Positions 1 through 6,748 of a stretch of DNA of 11,276 nucleotides are shown here, one piece after another; positions within the stretch are counted from its first letter, which is position 1, and each line of letters begins with the position of its first letter. The position numbers were made by a program, and so were the translations under genes. The notes under the pieces are model-generated. The model was not told where the DNA came from and searched no databases. It saw only the letters and a program-made list of their open reading frames with translations. The stretch spans positions 1 to 11,276 of the forward strand of contig DJRP01000020.1 in the NCBI GenBank assembly GCA_002437815.1. Direction: 5' to 3'. Source of the stretch: Collinsella sp. UBA6357 (GTDB taxonomy: Bacteria; Actinomycetota; Coriobacteriia; Coriobacteriales; Coriobacteriaceae).

Positions 1-300
1 CTGTACGAGAAGTACTTCCCCAACGGCGGCGCCTCGATCTTCACCTTCGAGATCAAGGGTGGCCAGGAGGCTGCTTGGAAGTTCATCGACCATCTGCAGG
101 TCTTCTCGCTGCTCGCCAACGTGGCCGACGTCAAGTCGCTCGTCGTGCACCCGGCGACCACCACGCACTCCCAGCTCTCTGCCGAGGAGCTCGCCGAGCA
201 GAACATCACGCCCTCGACGATCCGTCTTTCCATCGGCACCGAGAACGCCGAGGATATCATCTGGGATCTGAAGCAGGCTTTTGCCGCTCTGGACGAGTAG
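1..300 (+). CDS. metY: O-acetylhomoserine sulfhydrylase (aminocarboxypropyltransferase), C-terminal part
   Basis: This is the last 99 residues of a PLP-dependent Cys/Met-metabolism enzyme; the start lies upstream of the window. Family members make homocysteine (or methionine) from O-acetylhomoserine and sulfide (or methanethiol) in the cytoplasm. The visible part has the family's C-terminal hallmarks: FPNGGASIFTFEIKGG, then SLLANVADVKSLVVHPATTT and the IRLSIGTE segment, whose Arg binds the substrate carboxylate in this fold. The active-site lysine would be off the edge. The SLLANVADVKS and HPATTTHSQL block separates the sulfhydrylase branch from cystathionine lyases fairly well, so the family is secure. 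The exact sulfur acceptor, and hence the name metY, is inferred. A strong terminator follows 52 bases after the stop, so this is the last gene of its transcript. Confidence 0.92.
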   Translation: MYEKYFPNGGASIFTFEIKGGQEAAWKFIDHLQVFSLLANVADVKSLVVHPATTTHSQLSAEELAEQNITPSTIRLSIGTENAEDIIWDLKQAFAALDE

Positions 301-352
301 GGTTTCGCACGGAGATAGCGCTTCGCAGGCGCTTCTGCCTTAAGAACAATTG

Positions 353-390
353 GGACCGTTGCCACGGCGACTCGTGGCAACGGTCCTTTT
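353..390 (+). terminator. Intrinsic terminator after the sulfhydrylase gene
   Basis: A perfect 14-bp stem (353-366 with 373-386), a 6-base loop and TTTT at 387-390. It ends the metY transcript. Confidence 0.93.
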
Positions 391-432
391 GTGTAGGACG
401 AAGGGGCCGGGGATACTGCGGCTTACCGAGCG

Positions 433-462
433 TTTACAGAAGCGATGCGACCGACAGATATT
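433..462 (+). promoter_or_regulatory. Possible promoter of the 67-residue membrane protein gene
   Basis: TTTACA at 433-438 and GATATT at 457-462, 18 bases apart, lie just downstream of the terminator and 49 bases before the start codon. CATACT at 470-475 is an alternative -10. The match is moderate only. A promoter is expected here because the upstream transcript has been terminated. Confidence 0.4.
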
Positions 463-510
463 CGCATTTCATACTGGGGTTAACGATACCGGGAGAGCAA
501 GGAGTTCCTC

Positions 511-714
511 GTGGATGCGAAGAATGTCGTTATCGCCATCGTGGCCGTCTTCTTTGGTGTTCTTGGCCCTATCGCGGCACTGATTGCGGGCACACAGGCC
601 GCTCATGGGGCTGCCATGGTCGCCGTGGCGTTCGTAATCGTTGCCGCGCTCTTGGGAAGCGTGGGCGTGGTGCTTTGTCGTGATGACGAACAGGACGGTG
701 AACTTTCGCTCTAA
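511..714 (+). CDS. Small two-helix membrane protein, function unknown
   Basis: This 67-residue protein is not recognised. The start is GTG at 511, chosen because AAGGAG (499-504) sits 6 bases upstream and the hydrophobic N-terminus begins immediately. Residues about 6-27 and 35-55 are hydrophobic and rich in Ala/Val, which predicts a helical hairpin in the membrane. A short acidic tail (CRDDEQDGELSL) should be cytoplasmic if the N-terminus is also inside. There is no signal-peptidase or lipobox motif. It lies between a terminator and another tiny two-helix protein gene 56 bases downstream. That gene has its own -10 element, so the two need not form an operon. The good ribosome site and clear amphipathic pattern argue that it is a real gene; no function can be assigned. 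Confidence 0.68.
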   Translation: MDAKNVVIAIVAVFFGVLGPIAALIAGTQAAHGAAMVAVAFVIVAALLGSVGVVLCRDDEQDGELSL

Positions 715-721
715 TGATCTC

Positions 722-727
722 TATAAT
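722..727 (+). promoter_or_regulatory. -10 element (TATAAT) of the 83-residue membrane protein gene
   Basis: A consensus TATAAT starts 8 bases after the preceding stop codon. The -35 position 17 bases upstream (TGAACT, 699-704) matches only half of the consensus. A start of transcription near 734 would leave a leader of about 37 bases before the ATG at 771. Confidence 0.55.
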
Positions 728-770
728 GGGGCAACGTAGATATGCCATATGTTGCACACGAAGGGATTCC

Positions 771-1022
771 ATGAGCATTCTGACCACCATCGCCGTCCTG
801 CTGATCGTTGCCGCGGCGATCTCTGTCGCGCTTGCGCTCCTTGGAGTCGTCGTAGGCGTCGCCTTTCACCTGCTACCGATCGTGCTTGTGGTGGTTGCCG
901 TGCTGTTCTTTATCAAGGGCGGAAAAGTGCACGTGGAGTGGCCGCATGGCAAGGATGCCTCTGGCGCCGATATGGATGACGACGTGATCGACGTCGAGGC
1001 CCGTCCTCATACCGATGATTAA
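771..1022 (+). CDS. Small two-helix membrane protein with acidic tail, function unknown
   Basis: This 83-residue protein is not recognised. The same frame is open from 714, but the ATG at 771 was chosen: GAAGGGA (760-766) precedes it, it places the hydrophobic stretch at the N-terminus, and the upstream ATG would lie 5' of the consensus -10 element. Residues about 3-30 and 32-49 are strongly hydrophobic, interrupted by a conserved-looking His-Leu-Pro turn. The remaining 35 residues are soluble, with a basic patch just after the membrane and then a very acidic tail (ADMDDDVIDVEA). The plan resembles that of the preceding 67-residue protein (two helices, acidic end), but I see no convincing sequence similarity. 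A strong terminator follows 4 bases after the stop, so the transcript is probably monocistronic. Confidence 0.72.
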   Translation: MSILTTIAVLLIVAAAISVALALLGVVVGVAFHLLPIVLVVVAVLFFIKGGKVHVEWPHGKDASGADMDDDVIDVEARPHTDD

Positions 1023-1026
1023 CTCG

Positions 1027-1053
1027 GGCGATCCGGTTACGGATCGCCTTTTT
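1027..1053 (+). terminator. Intrinsic terminator after the small membrane protein gene
   Basis: A perfect 9-bp stem (GGCGATCCG 1027-1035 with 1040-1048), a GTTA tetraloop and TTTTT at 1049-1053. The following 1054-1254 contains no gene that I can support. It should carry the reductase promoter, but no good -35/-10 pair stands out there. Confidence 0.92.
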
Positions 1054-1254
1054 GTTGTGTCGGTTGGTTTGGCGGGACCTAAGCCGCAGGGCAGATCGCA
1101 AAGACGCGCGCCGGATAGCCGACCCCGTCGCGGACTTTGGGATTTTTGATCTCTACTGCGTTACGATACGTGCACTATAGCGATCCCGGTCTGTTTCGGC
1201 TCTATGTCAGGCCTGTTTCGTCTTGTTCTGTCGGCGACGGCGAAAGGTGCAACC

Positions 1255-2445
1255 TTGCAATACCGTATCGACCCCAAAAGCGGCAACCGCATTTCGGCGC
1301 TCGGCCTGGGGTGCATGAGGTTTCCCGGCGTTGCCGGGCGTCCCGATGCCAAGACGGCCGATGCCATCATCTCGCGTGCCGTGTCGTGTGGTATCAACTA
1401 TCTGGACACCGCATATCTTTATCCGGGCAACGAGGCCTGCGTGGGCGCATCGCTTGAGCGCCTGGAGCTGCGCGATCGCGTGTACCTGGCGACCAAGATG
1501 CCCCACGGCTCTTGCAAACGGGCGGAGGACTTCGACCGCTTTTTCGACGAGCAGCTGCGGCGGCTCCGCACCGATCATATCGACTACTACCTCATGCACA
1601 ACATCACCGCGCCGGCGCAATGGGAGCGTCTCGTGGCGCTCGGTGTCGAGGAATGGATCGCACGGCAGAAGGTTGCCGGCCGAATTGGCGAGATCGGTTT
1701 TTCCTACCACGGCAGCGCGGGCGATTTCATCACGATGCTCGACGCCTACGACTGGGATTTCTGCCAGATTCAGTACAACTATGCCGGCGAGCATTATCAG
1801 GCCGGGACGGCCGGTCTTGAAGCCGCCGCCGATCGCGGTCTTGCGGTCTTTGTCATGGAGCCGTTGTTGGGCGGGCGCCTTGCAGGCAAGCTGCCGCCGA
1901 CGGCCCGTTGCATCTTCGATGGCGCGGGCGACTCGGCTCTTGGCACGCCGGCGGCTTGGGGTCTCTCGTGGGTATGGAACCACCCTCAGGTAACGATGCT
2001 GCTTTCGGGCATGACTGCGCCCGAACAAGTGGAGGAGAATGTCGCGATCGCCGAACGTTCGCTTCCGGATTCGATGACCACCGAGCAGCTCGACACGATT
2101 GCACGCGTGGTTGCCGAGTTTGAACGGGTCAACCGTGTGCCCTGTACCGGCTGCGGCTATTGCATGCCATGCCCTCGCGGGGTCAACATCCCGGCGAGCT
2201 TTTCGGCTTACAACGCGAGCTATGCCCACAGTTGGTTTACCGGTATATGGCAGTACTATTGCGGCAGCGCAGTACGGACCGCGGAGCCCAAGCTGGTGAG
2301 CAACTGTATCGGCTGCGGCAAGTGTGCTCGGCATTGTCCGCAGCATATCGATATTCCGGAGCGTCTCGACGACGTGCGTCGACGCTTTCAGCCGGGGCCC
2401 GTGACGGCTGCGCTCAGGGTTTTTGGCCGTCTGCACCGCGAGTAA
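1255..2445 (+). CDS. Aldo/keto reductase with C-terminal 2[4Fe-4S] ferredoxin domain
   Basis: This 396-residue cytoplasmic oxidoreductase has two domains. Residues 1 to about 280 form the (beta/alpha)8 aldo/keto reductase barrel, with the expected catalytic tetrad: Asp51 and Tyr56 (DTAYLY), Lys81 (ATKMP) and His115 (LMHNI). Residues about 290-375 carry two iron-sulfur motifs, Cys297/300/303/306 and Cys351/354/357/361, each followed by Pro. This fusion is common in anaerobes and implies electron exchange between the barrel's nicotinamide site and a ferredoxin-like relay. The natural substrate is unknown. The start is TTG at 1255, because GAAAGGTG (1242-1249) precedes it by 5 bases and the family begins right there with QYRIDPKSGNRISALGLG. 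An ATG at 1204 would add 17 residues without a ribosome site. nfo follows after 23 bases, so co-transcription is likely. Confidence 0.93.
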   Translation: MQYRIDPKSGNRISALGLGCMRFPGVAGRPDAKTADAIISRAVSCGINYLDTAYLYPGNEACVGASLERLELRDRVYLATKMPHGSCKRAEDFDRFFDEQLRRLRTDHIDYYLMHNITAPAQWERLVALGVEEWIARQKVAGRIGEIGFSYHGSAGDFITMLDAYDWDFCQIQYNYAGEHYQAGTAGLEAAADRGLAVFVMEPLLGGRLAGKLPPTARCIFDGAGDSALGTPAAWGLSWVWNHPQVTMLLSGMTAPEQVEENVAIAERSLPDSMTTEQLDTIARVVAEFERVNRVPCTGCGYCMPCPRGVNIPASFSAYNASYAHSWFTGIWQYYCGSAVRTAEPKLVSNCIGCGKCARHCPQHIDIPERLDDVRRRFQPGPVTAALRVFGRLHRE

Positions 2446-2468
2446 GTTATAGGAACATGAGGATAGAT

Positions 2469-3338
2469 ATGCTGACGATCGGATGCCATCTTTCAACAAG
2501 CAAGGGATACAGGGCCATGGGGGAGGCGGCGCTCTCCATCGGGGCAAACACCTTTGCGTTCTTTACCCGCAATCCCCGCGGCGGCGCGGCGAAGGCGGTG
2601 GATCCCGACGATGTTACGGCGCTCATCGAGCTCATGGAGCAAAACGGTTTTGGCAAGCTGGTGGCTCACGCCCCCTATACCTATAACCCGTGTTCGGCCA
2701 AGGAGCATGCCCGTGCCTTTGCCCTCGAGGCCATGGCTGAGGATCTGAGACGCCTGGAGGCGCTGCCGGGTAATTACTACAACTTCCACCCCGGCGCGCA
2801 TGTGGGACAAGGCGTCGACGCGGGCATCGAGCTCATCGTCGAGGCGCTCTGCCAGGTGATGTTCGAGGGTCAGTCGACCTGCGTGCTGCTCGAGACCATG
2901 GCTGGCAAGGGCACCGAGGTGGGCAGCAGGTTTGAGGAGCTCGCCCGCATCGTCGAGGGCGTGGAGCTTCGTCGGCCCGAGCTGACGGGCAAGCTCGGCG
3001 TGTGTCTGGACACCTGTCATGTGAGCGATGCCGGCTACGATATCATCCACGATCTGGACGGTGTGCTCGACGAGTTCGACCGTACCGTGGGCATCGAGCG
3101 CCTGCACGCGGTGCATATCAACGATTCCAAGAACCCCTGTGGTGCGCACAAGGACCGCCATGAGTGCATCGGACAGGGCTACCTGGGGTGCGAGGAATTG
3201 GGCGGCGGTAGGCATGTTATGCAAAAAATTGTATCTAACACACGCCTTCGCGATCTTCCCTTTATTTTGGAGACGCCCAACAAAATGCCTGGTTATGCTG
3301 CAGAGATTAAAATGTTAAGAACGATTGCGCAGCAATGA
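2469..3338 (+). CDS. nfo: Deoxyribonuclease IV (AP endonuclease, Nfo family)
   Basis: This 289-residue enzyme cuts the backbone 5' of abasic sites in base-excision repair and uses a trinuclear zinc centre in a TIM barrel. All nine expected metal ligands are visible: His67 (HAPYTYN), His107 (FHPGAHVG), Glu142 (LETMAG), Asp181 and His184 (LDTCH), His216 (HINDSK), Asp229 and His231 (DRH), and Glu268 (ILETP). The spacing closely follows the E. coli protein. Length is normal. The start is ATG at 2469, chosen over the in-frame ATG at 2457: TGAGGA (2458-2463) is spaced 5 bases from 2469, and family members start near MLTIGCHLS. It follows the reductase by 23 bases with no terminator, so it is probably in the same transcript. 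I see no clear terminator between its stop and the next promoter. Confidence 0.95.
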   Translation: MLTIGCHLSTSKGYRAMGEAALSIGANTFAFFTRNPRGGAAKAVDPDDVTALIELMEQNGFGKLVAHAPYTYNPCSAKEHARAFALEAMAEDLRRLEALPGNYYNFHPGAHVGQGVDAGIELIVEALCQVMFEGQSTCVLLETMAGKGTEVGSRFEELARIVEGVELRRPELTGKLGVCLDTCHVSDAGYDIIHDLDGVLDEFDRTVGIERLHAVHINDSKNPCGAHKDRHECIGQGYLGCEELGGGRHVMQKIVSNTRLRDLPFILETPNKMPGYAAEIKMLRTIAQQ

Positions 3339-3397
3339 CTTTTACTTGGTGGAGCACCTTGGGGCTTGATTTGGCATTGTTACGATTGGTTTTCGCG

Positions 3398-3426
3398 TTG
3401 CGATTATGCATAAATGGGCGCATAAT
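3398..3426 (+). promoter_or_regulatory. Promoter of the amino-acid binding protein gene
   Basis: TTGCGA (3398-3403) and CATAAT (3421-3426) are separated by exactly 17 bases. Transcription should begin near 3433, giving a leader of about 48 bases. The -10 element is one arm of the dyad annotated at 3403-3426. Confidence 0.65.
3403..3426. promoter_or_regulatory. Candidate operator: 7-bp inverted repeat over the core promoter
   Basis: ATTATGC (3403-3409) is repeated inverted as GCATAAT (3420-3426) after 10 bases. The dyad fills the space between -35 and -10 and includes the -10, the classic place for a repressor. The regulator is unknown. An amino-acid-responsive factor would fit the gene it controls. 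Confidence 0.45.
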
Positions 3427-3480
3427 ATCCTCCAGTTTTTAGAGGCCCCGGAGATTGGGGCCACCGGGAAGGAGAAACCC

Positions 3481-4341
3481 ATGAAGATCAAGAAACTCGG
3501 CGCGCTTGCCGCCACGGGTGCCATGGCACTCGTTTTGGGGCTTGCGGGCTGCGGCTCGTCCAACACCACCTCGGGCTCTGCCGCGGGCTCTTCCAGCTCC
3601 GATGAGGCCAAGGTCGAGAAGGTCGATGGCGCCAAGGAATACGCGCTCGTCAAGGACGGTACGCTGACCGTCGGTACGTCTGCCGAGTACGCCCCGTTCG
3701 AGTACAAGGACGACAACGGCGACTACAAGGGCTTCGACCTCGAGCTGATCCAGAAGGTCGGTGAGAAGCTGGGCCTGGACGTCGAGTTCGTCAACAACGA
3801 CTTCGATACCCTGATCCCCGGCGTCGCCTCGGGCGCCAAGTACGATGTCGCCATCGCCGCCATCACCGATACCCCCGAGCGTGAGAAGGAGGTTTCCTTT
3901 TCCGATTCCTACTACATGGATGATCAGGCGATCGTGACCAAGGCCGATAACGCCGACATCACCGCCGACAACTACACCGACAAGCTCAACAGTGCCGATG
4001 CCACCATCATCGTCCAGTCCGGTTCCACCGCCGAGGACTTTGCCGAGGAGAACTTCCCCAAGGCTAAGATCGTTCCCTACAAGGATGCCACCGAGTGCTT
4101 CAGCGCCCTGCAGTCCGACAAGGGTGACGCCGTGGTGACCAACCGTTCCGTCGCAAGCCAGCTGACCGCCGAGCAGTTCAACACCTGCCACACCATCAAG
4201 CAGATCAGCACCGGCGAGGAGTACGCCATCGCCATCAACAAGGGCAACACCAAGCTGCAGTCCGATATCAACCAGGCTATCAAGGACCTGACGGACGACG
4301 GCACCGTGGACGCCCTGATGGAGCAGTACAGCATCAAGTAA
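3481..4341 (+). CDS. Polar amino-acid ABC transporter, substrate-binding lipoprotein
   Basis: This 286-residue precursor of a binding protein captures an amino acid outside the cell and delivers it to the permease encoded downstream. Residues 1-24 are a lipoprotein signal (KIKK, hydrophobic core, lipobox LAGC with Cys24). A Ser/Gly/Thr-rich linker runs to about residue 42, followed by the bilobal SBP family 3 domain: YAPFEYKD, GFDLELIQKV, ITDTPEREKEVSFSDSYY. Arg134 in TPERE matches the Arg that binds the substrate carboxylate. The usual Asp that binds the alpha-amino group (DAVVTD in relatives) is Asn221 here (DAVVTN). AAGGAG at 3469-3474 precedes the ATG by 6 bases. Specificity (glutamine, cystine, histidine, arginine) cannot be read from sequence, so no symbol is given. 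It has its own promoter and is followed by a terminator, which suggests higher expression than the membrane components. Confidence 0.93.
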   Translation: MKIKKLGALAATGAMALVLGLAGCGSSNTTSGSAAGSSSSDEAKVEKVDGAKEYALVKDGTLTVGTSAEYAPFEYKDDNGDYKGFDLELIQKVGEKLGLDVEFVNNDFDTLIPGVASGAKYDVAIAAITDTPEREKEVSFSDSYYMDDQAIVTKADNADITADNYTDKLNSADATIIVQSGSTAEDFAEENFPKAKIVPYKDATECFSALQSDKGDAVVTNRSVASQLTAEQFNTCHTIKQISTGEEYAIAINKGNTKLQSDINQAIKDLTDDGTVDALMEQYSIK

Positions 4342-4364
4342 TCTGAGCTGCTTGCTAGCTTTTT

Positions 4365-4395
4365 GGCCCTCTCCGCCTGTGCGGGGAGGGCCTTT
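4365..4395 (+). terminator. Terminator or attenuator between binding protein and permease
   Basis: A 12-bp stem (4365-4376 with 4381-4392, one U-G pair), loop CTGT, and only three T at 4393-4395. The short U-tract suggests partial read-through into the permease genes. Confidence 0.78.
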
Positions 4396-4445
4396 GCGGT
4401 TTATCAACCTGCACCCTTGTGACGTGCCCATGGCCTTCCCGGCCG

Positions 4446-4451
4446 TATAAT
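4446..4451 (+). promoter_or_regulatory. -10 element (TATAAT) upstream of the permease gene
   Basis: A consensus TATAAT with no good -35 at 17-18 bases. Transcription near 4458 would place the AGGAG at 4482-4486 and the TTG at 4492 in a normal leader. It would leave the ATG at 4471 only about 13 bases from the RNA end. Confidence 0.5.
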
Positions 4452-4491
4452 TGCCAACCGTCAGCAAGTAATGGAAACGATAGGAGTCACG

Positions 4492-5850
4492 TTGTTCCAT
4501 CTCGAGAAACAGCGGGTGTCTCACGTATGCGGCCCCGCTCTCCTAAAAAGGGTGGCGGTCTCGCTGCTCGTGGCCTGCGCCCTGCTTTGCGCAGGTCTGT
4601 CCGTTCCGCGGAACGCCGTCGCGCTTGACAGCGCCAAGCTCACCGCACGCCCCAATGCCGGGTCGGGCAGCGACGTTATCGGCGGTACCGAGACGCGCCT
4701 GACGTGGGAGGTTCAGGCCGACCCGGACGAGTCCGTAAACGGGCTTACGCTCACGCTGCCCGAGGGCACGACCTTCGAGACTGACGGCGCCCGCCTCACC
4801 ATGCTTTCGGGCGAGGACCTTATGGACCGTACGCCCATGAAGCCGTCGCTTACGGCGAAAGGCCAGACGCTCAAGGTCGATTTTGGCCAGGATGCTCCCG
4901 CCGGCGGCTTCTTTAGGCTCGAGCTCTACGGCGTCACCTTCCCCACGGAGGGCGGCACCGAGAATTTCAGCGCCACCTATACGCTTGCCGACGGCAGCAG
5001 CCATAAGGTCCCGCAGGTTCCGTCGGTCGAAATCAAGGGTGTCACGTTTTTTGACAACCTGGTGAGCTCGCTCGAGCAGCAGGATTGGGTCAAGGCATGG
5101 AACTCCAATATGTTCCTGCGTCTGTTTTTGAACCCGGTCATCTTGGTGCAGAGCCTGCCCATGGTGTTCAAGGGCTTCTTGATGTCCCTGTCTATCGTGC
5201 TGGTCGCCTTCCCGCTCGCCATTCCGTTCGGTTTCGCGCTGTCGCTCATGCGTATCTCCAAGTCGCGTATTCTGCGCTGCCTGGCGAGCATCTATGTCAA
5301 TATCATCCGCGGCACGCCCGCCTTCCTACAGATCTATATCGCGTTCTTCGGCCTGCCACTTGCGGGCGTCAAGGTCGATGACTACGTGTTGGGCGTGATC
5401 GTCATGGCCATGAACTCGTCTGCCTATCTGTGCGAGATCTTCCGCGCGGGCATCCAGTCGATCCCCAAGGGCCAAAACGAGGCCGCTCGCTCGCTGGGCA
5501 TGAACGCCTTCCAGACGCTGCTCTACGTTATGATTCCGCAGACGTTCCGTAACGTGTTGCCCACCCTGACCAGTGAGTTCATCTTGCTGTACAAGGACAC
5601 CTCGTTGCTCGCGGCCGTGGGCGTGGTCGAGATCGTCATGAATGCCCGCACCATCGTGGCGACTACGGGATCCATCACCCCCTATGTGGTCGCCGCCCTG
5701 TTCTACCTGGTGATCACCCTGCCTCTGGCCCATCTGGTGGGCAAGCTCGAGGGCAGGCTGCTGGGTACCGATGCCGGCAAGAAGAAACGTCCCGTCAAGA
5801 GCGCCGGCGAGGTCGTGCCCACGCCGGCCGATCATACCGTGGGCCTGTAA
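4492..5850 (+). CDS. Amino-acid ABC transporter permease with exported N-terminal domain
   Basis: This protein of about 452 residues is roughly twice the normal 220-250 for a HisM/GlnP-type permease. Residues about 18-40 are a hydrophobic signal or anchor (VAVSLLVACALLCAGLSV). Residues about 45-190 form a soluble, beta-strand-rich region (LTWEVQADPDESVNGLTL, FRLELYGVTF) that should lie outside the membrane. From about residue 224 comes the permease proper, with about five hydrophobic segments, the IRGTPAFLQIYI signature and the EAA loop (EAARSLGMNAFQ, from Glu330), which docks on the ATPase. The tail after about residue 425 is basic. The start is TTG at 4492, because AGGAG (4482-4486) is spaced 5 bases from it. 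An in-frame ATG at 4471 has no ribosome site and would add 7 residues. The ATPase gene follows 12 bases after the stop. The N-terminal domain matches nothing I can name. Confidence 0.9.
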   Translation: MFHLEKQRVSHVCGPALLKRVAVSLLVACALLCAGLSVPRNAVALDSAKLTARPNAGSGSDVIGGTETRLTWEVQADPDESVNGLTLTLPEGTTFETDGARLTMLSGEDLMDRTPMKPSLTAKGQTLKVDFGQDAPAGGFFRLELYGVTFPTEGGTENFSATYTLADGSSHKVPQVPSVEIKGVTFFDNLVSSLEQQDWVKAWNSNMFLRLFLNPVILVQSLPMVFKGFLMSLSIVLVAFPLAIPFGFALSLMRISKSRILRCLASIYVNIIRGTPAFLQIYIAFFGLPLAGVKVDDYVLGVIVMAMNSSAYLCEIFRAGIQSIPKGQNEAARSLGMNAFQTLLYVMIPQTFRNVLPTLTSEFILLYKDTSLLAAVGVVEIVMNARTIVATTGSITPYVVAALFYLVITLPLAHLVGKLEGRLLGTDAGKKKRPVKSAGEVVPTPADHTVGL

Positions 5851-5862
5851 GGAGGAACCGTC

Positions 5863-6618
5863 ATGGCAGACAACAACAATGCGGCCTCCGAGGTCGTGGT
5901 GAGCATCAAGAACCTTCAAAAGGCCTATGGCGACAACGTCGTCCTGCGTGATATCGATCTGGACGTGCATAAGGGCGAGGTCGTTGTGGTACTTGGGCCC
6001 TCGGGTTCCGGCAAGTCGACGATGCTGCGCTGCATCAACCGTCTCGAGGAGCCCACGTCGGGCAGCATCACCGTCGAGGGCGTGAACGTCTGCGAGAAGG
6101 GCGTCGACCTCAACCGGGTTCGCACGCACTTGGGCATGGTGTTCCAGCAGTTCAACCTGTTCCCGCACCTCTCGGTCAAAAAGAACGTCATGCTCGCGCA
6201 GCAGAAGGTACTCAAGCGCAGCAAGGAAGAAGCGGAGAAGATTGCGATCGAGGAGCTCACCAAGGTGGGTCTGGCCGAGCGTATCGACTTTATGCCGAGT
6301 CAGCTTTCGGGCGGCCAGCAACAACGTGTGGCTATCGCGCGCGCCCTCTCGATGAATCCGCACGTCATGCTTTTTGACGAAGCGACGTCGGCCCTTGATC
6401 CCGAACTCGTGCGCGATGTGCTTGGCGTCATGCGCGATCTGGCCCGCGACGGCATGACGATGATCGTGGTGACGCACGAGATGGGCTTTGCCCGCGACGT
6501 TGCCGATCGCGTGGTCTTTATGGATGGGGGCGTGATCGTGGAGGAAGGCACGCCTTCGGAGGTCTTCGATCATCCCAAAAGCGAGCGCACCAAGGCGTTT
6601 TTGGGCAATATCTCCTAA
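5863..6618 (+). CDS. Amino-acid ABC transporter ATP-binding protein (GlnQ type)
   Basis: This 251-residue cytoplasmic ATPase is a homodimer in this family and powers import through the permease encoded just upstream. All nucleotide-binding motifs are intact: Walker A GPSGSGKST (45-53), Q-loop FQQFNLFPH (near Gln95), signature LSGGQQQRVAIARAL (from Leu148), Walker B VMLFDEATSALD (Asp172, Glu173) and H-loop His205 in THEMGFA. The FNLFPH and THEMGFA forms are typical of the polar amino-acid uptake branch. The length is normal, with about 10 extra hydrophilic residues at the N-terminus. TAAGGAGG overlaps the permease stop and serves as ribosome site, so the two genes are a tight operon. A strong terminator 17 bases after the stop closes it. 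Confidence 0.96.
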   Translation: MADNNNAASEVVVSIKNLQKAYGDNVVLRDIDLDVHKGEVVVVLGPSGSGKSTMLRCINRLEEPTSGSITVEGVNVCEKGVDLNRVRTHLGMVFQQFNLFPHLSVKKNVMLAQQKVLKRSKEEAEKIAIEELTKVGLAERIDFMPSQLSGGQQQRVAIARALSMNPHVMLFDEATSALDPELVRDVLGVMRDLARDGMTMIVVTHEMGFARDVADRVVFMDGGVIVEEGTPSEVFDHPKSERTKAFLGNIS

Positions 6619-6634
6619 ACCTGGGTTGTGTTTG

Positions 6635-6668
6635 AGCGGGGGCGTTTTTGCTGCCCCCGCTTTTTTTT
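6635..6668 (+). terminator. Intrinsic terminator of the ABC transporter operon
   Basis: A 9-bp GC-rich stem (AGCGGGGGC 6635-6643 with 6653-6661), a 9-base loop and a run of eight T (6661-6668). Confidence 0.95.
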
Positions 6669-6748
6669 GACACCCATTGCCGCTCATCGCGGTTTGACGC
6701 CCAGTAACCTGTCCCCGTTGTACCAGTCTAGGGAAAGGCGAGGCCACA

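Noticed and set aside
1207..2547. Long minus-strand frame opposite the aldo/keto reductase
   Set aside because: The plus strand has the catalytic tetrad and eight cluster cysteines. The antisense frame shows no motif or ribosome site.
3439..4524. Minus-strand frame opposite the binding protein gene
   Set aside because: It is a low-complexity Gly/Leu/Val/Asp shadow of a clear SBP gene and crosses a promoter and a terminator.
6680..6692. CCGC/GCGG mini-palindrome as a recombinase crossover site
   Set aside because: The arms are only 4 bp, which is expected by chance in GC-rich DNA.
5326..6747. Open frame of 473 codons on the minus strand opposite the permease and ATPase genes
   Set aside because: It is antisense to two intact ABC genes with complete motifs. 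The His/Arg/Asp-rich composition is the usual shadow of GC-rich codons, and it runs through a terminator.
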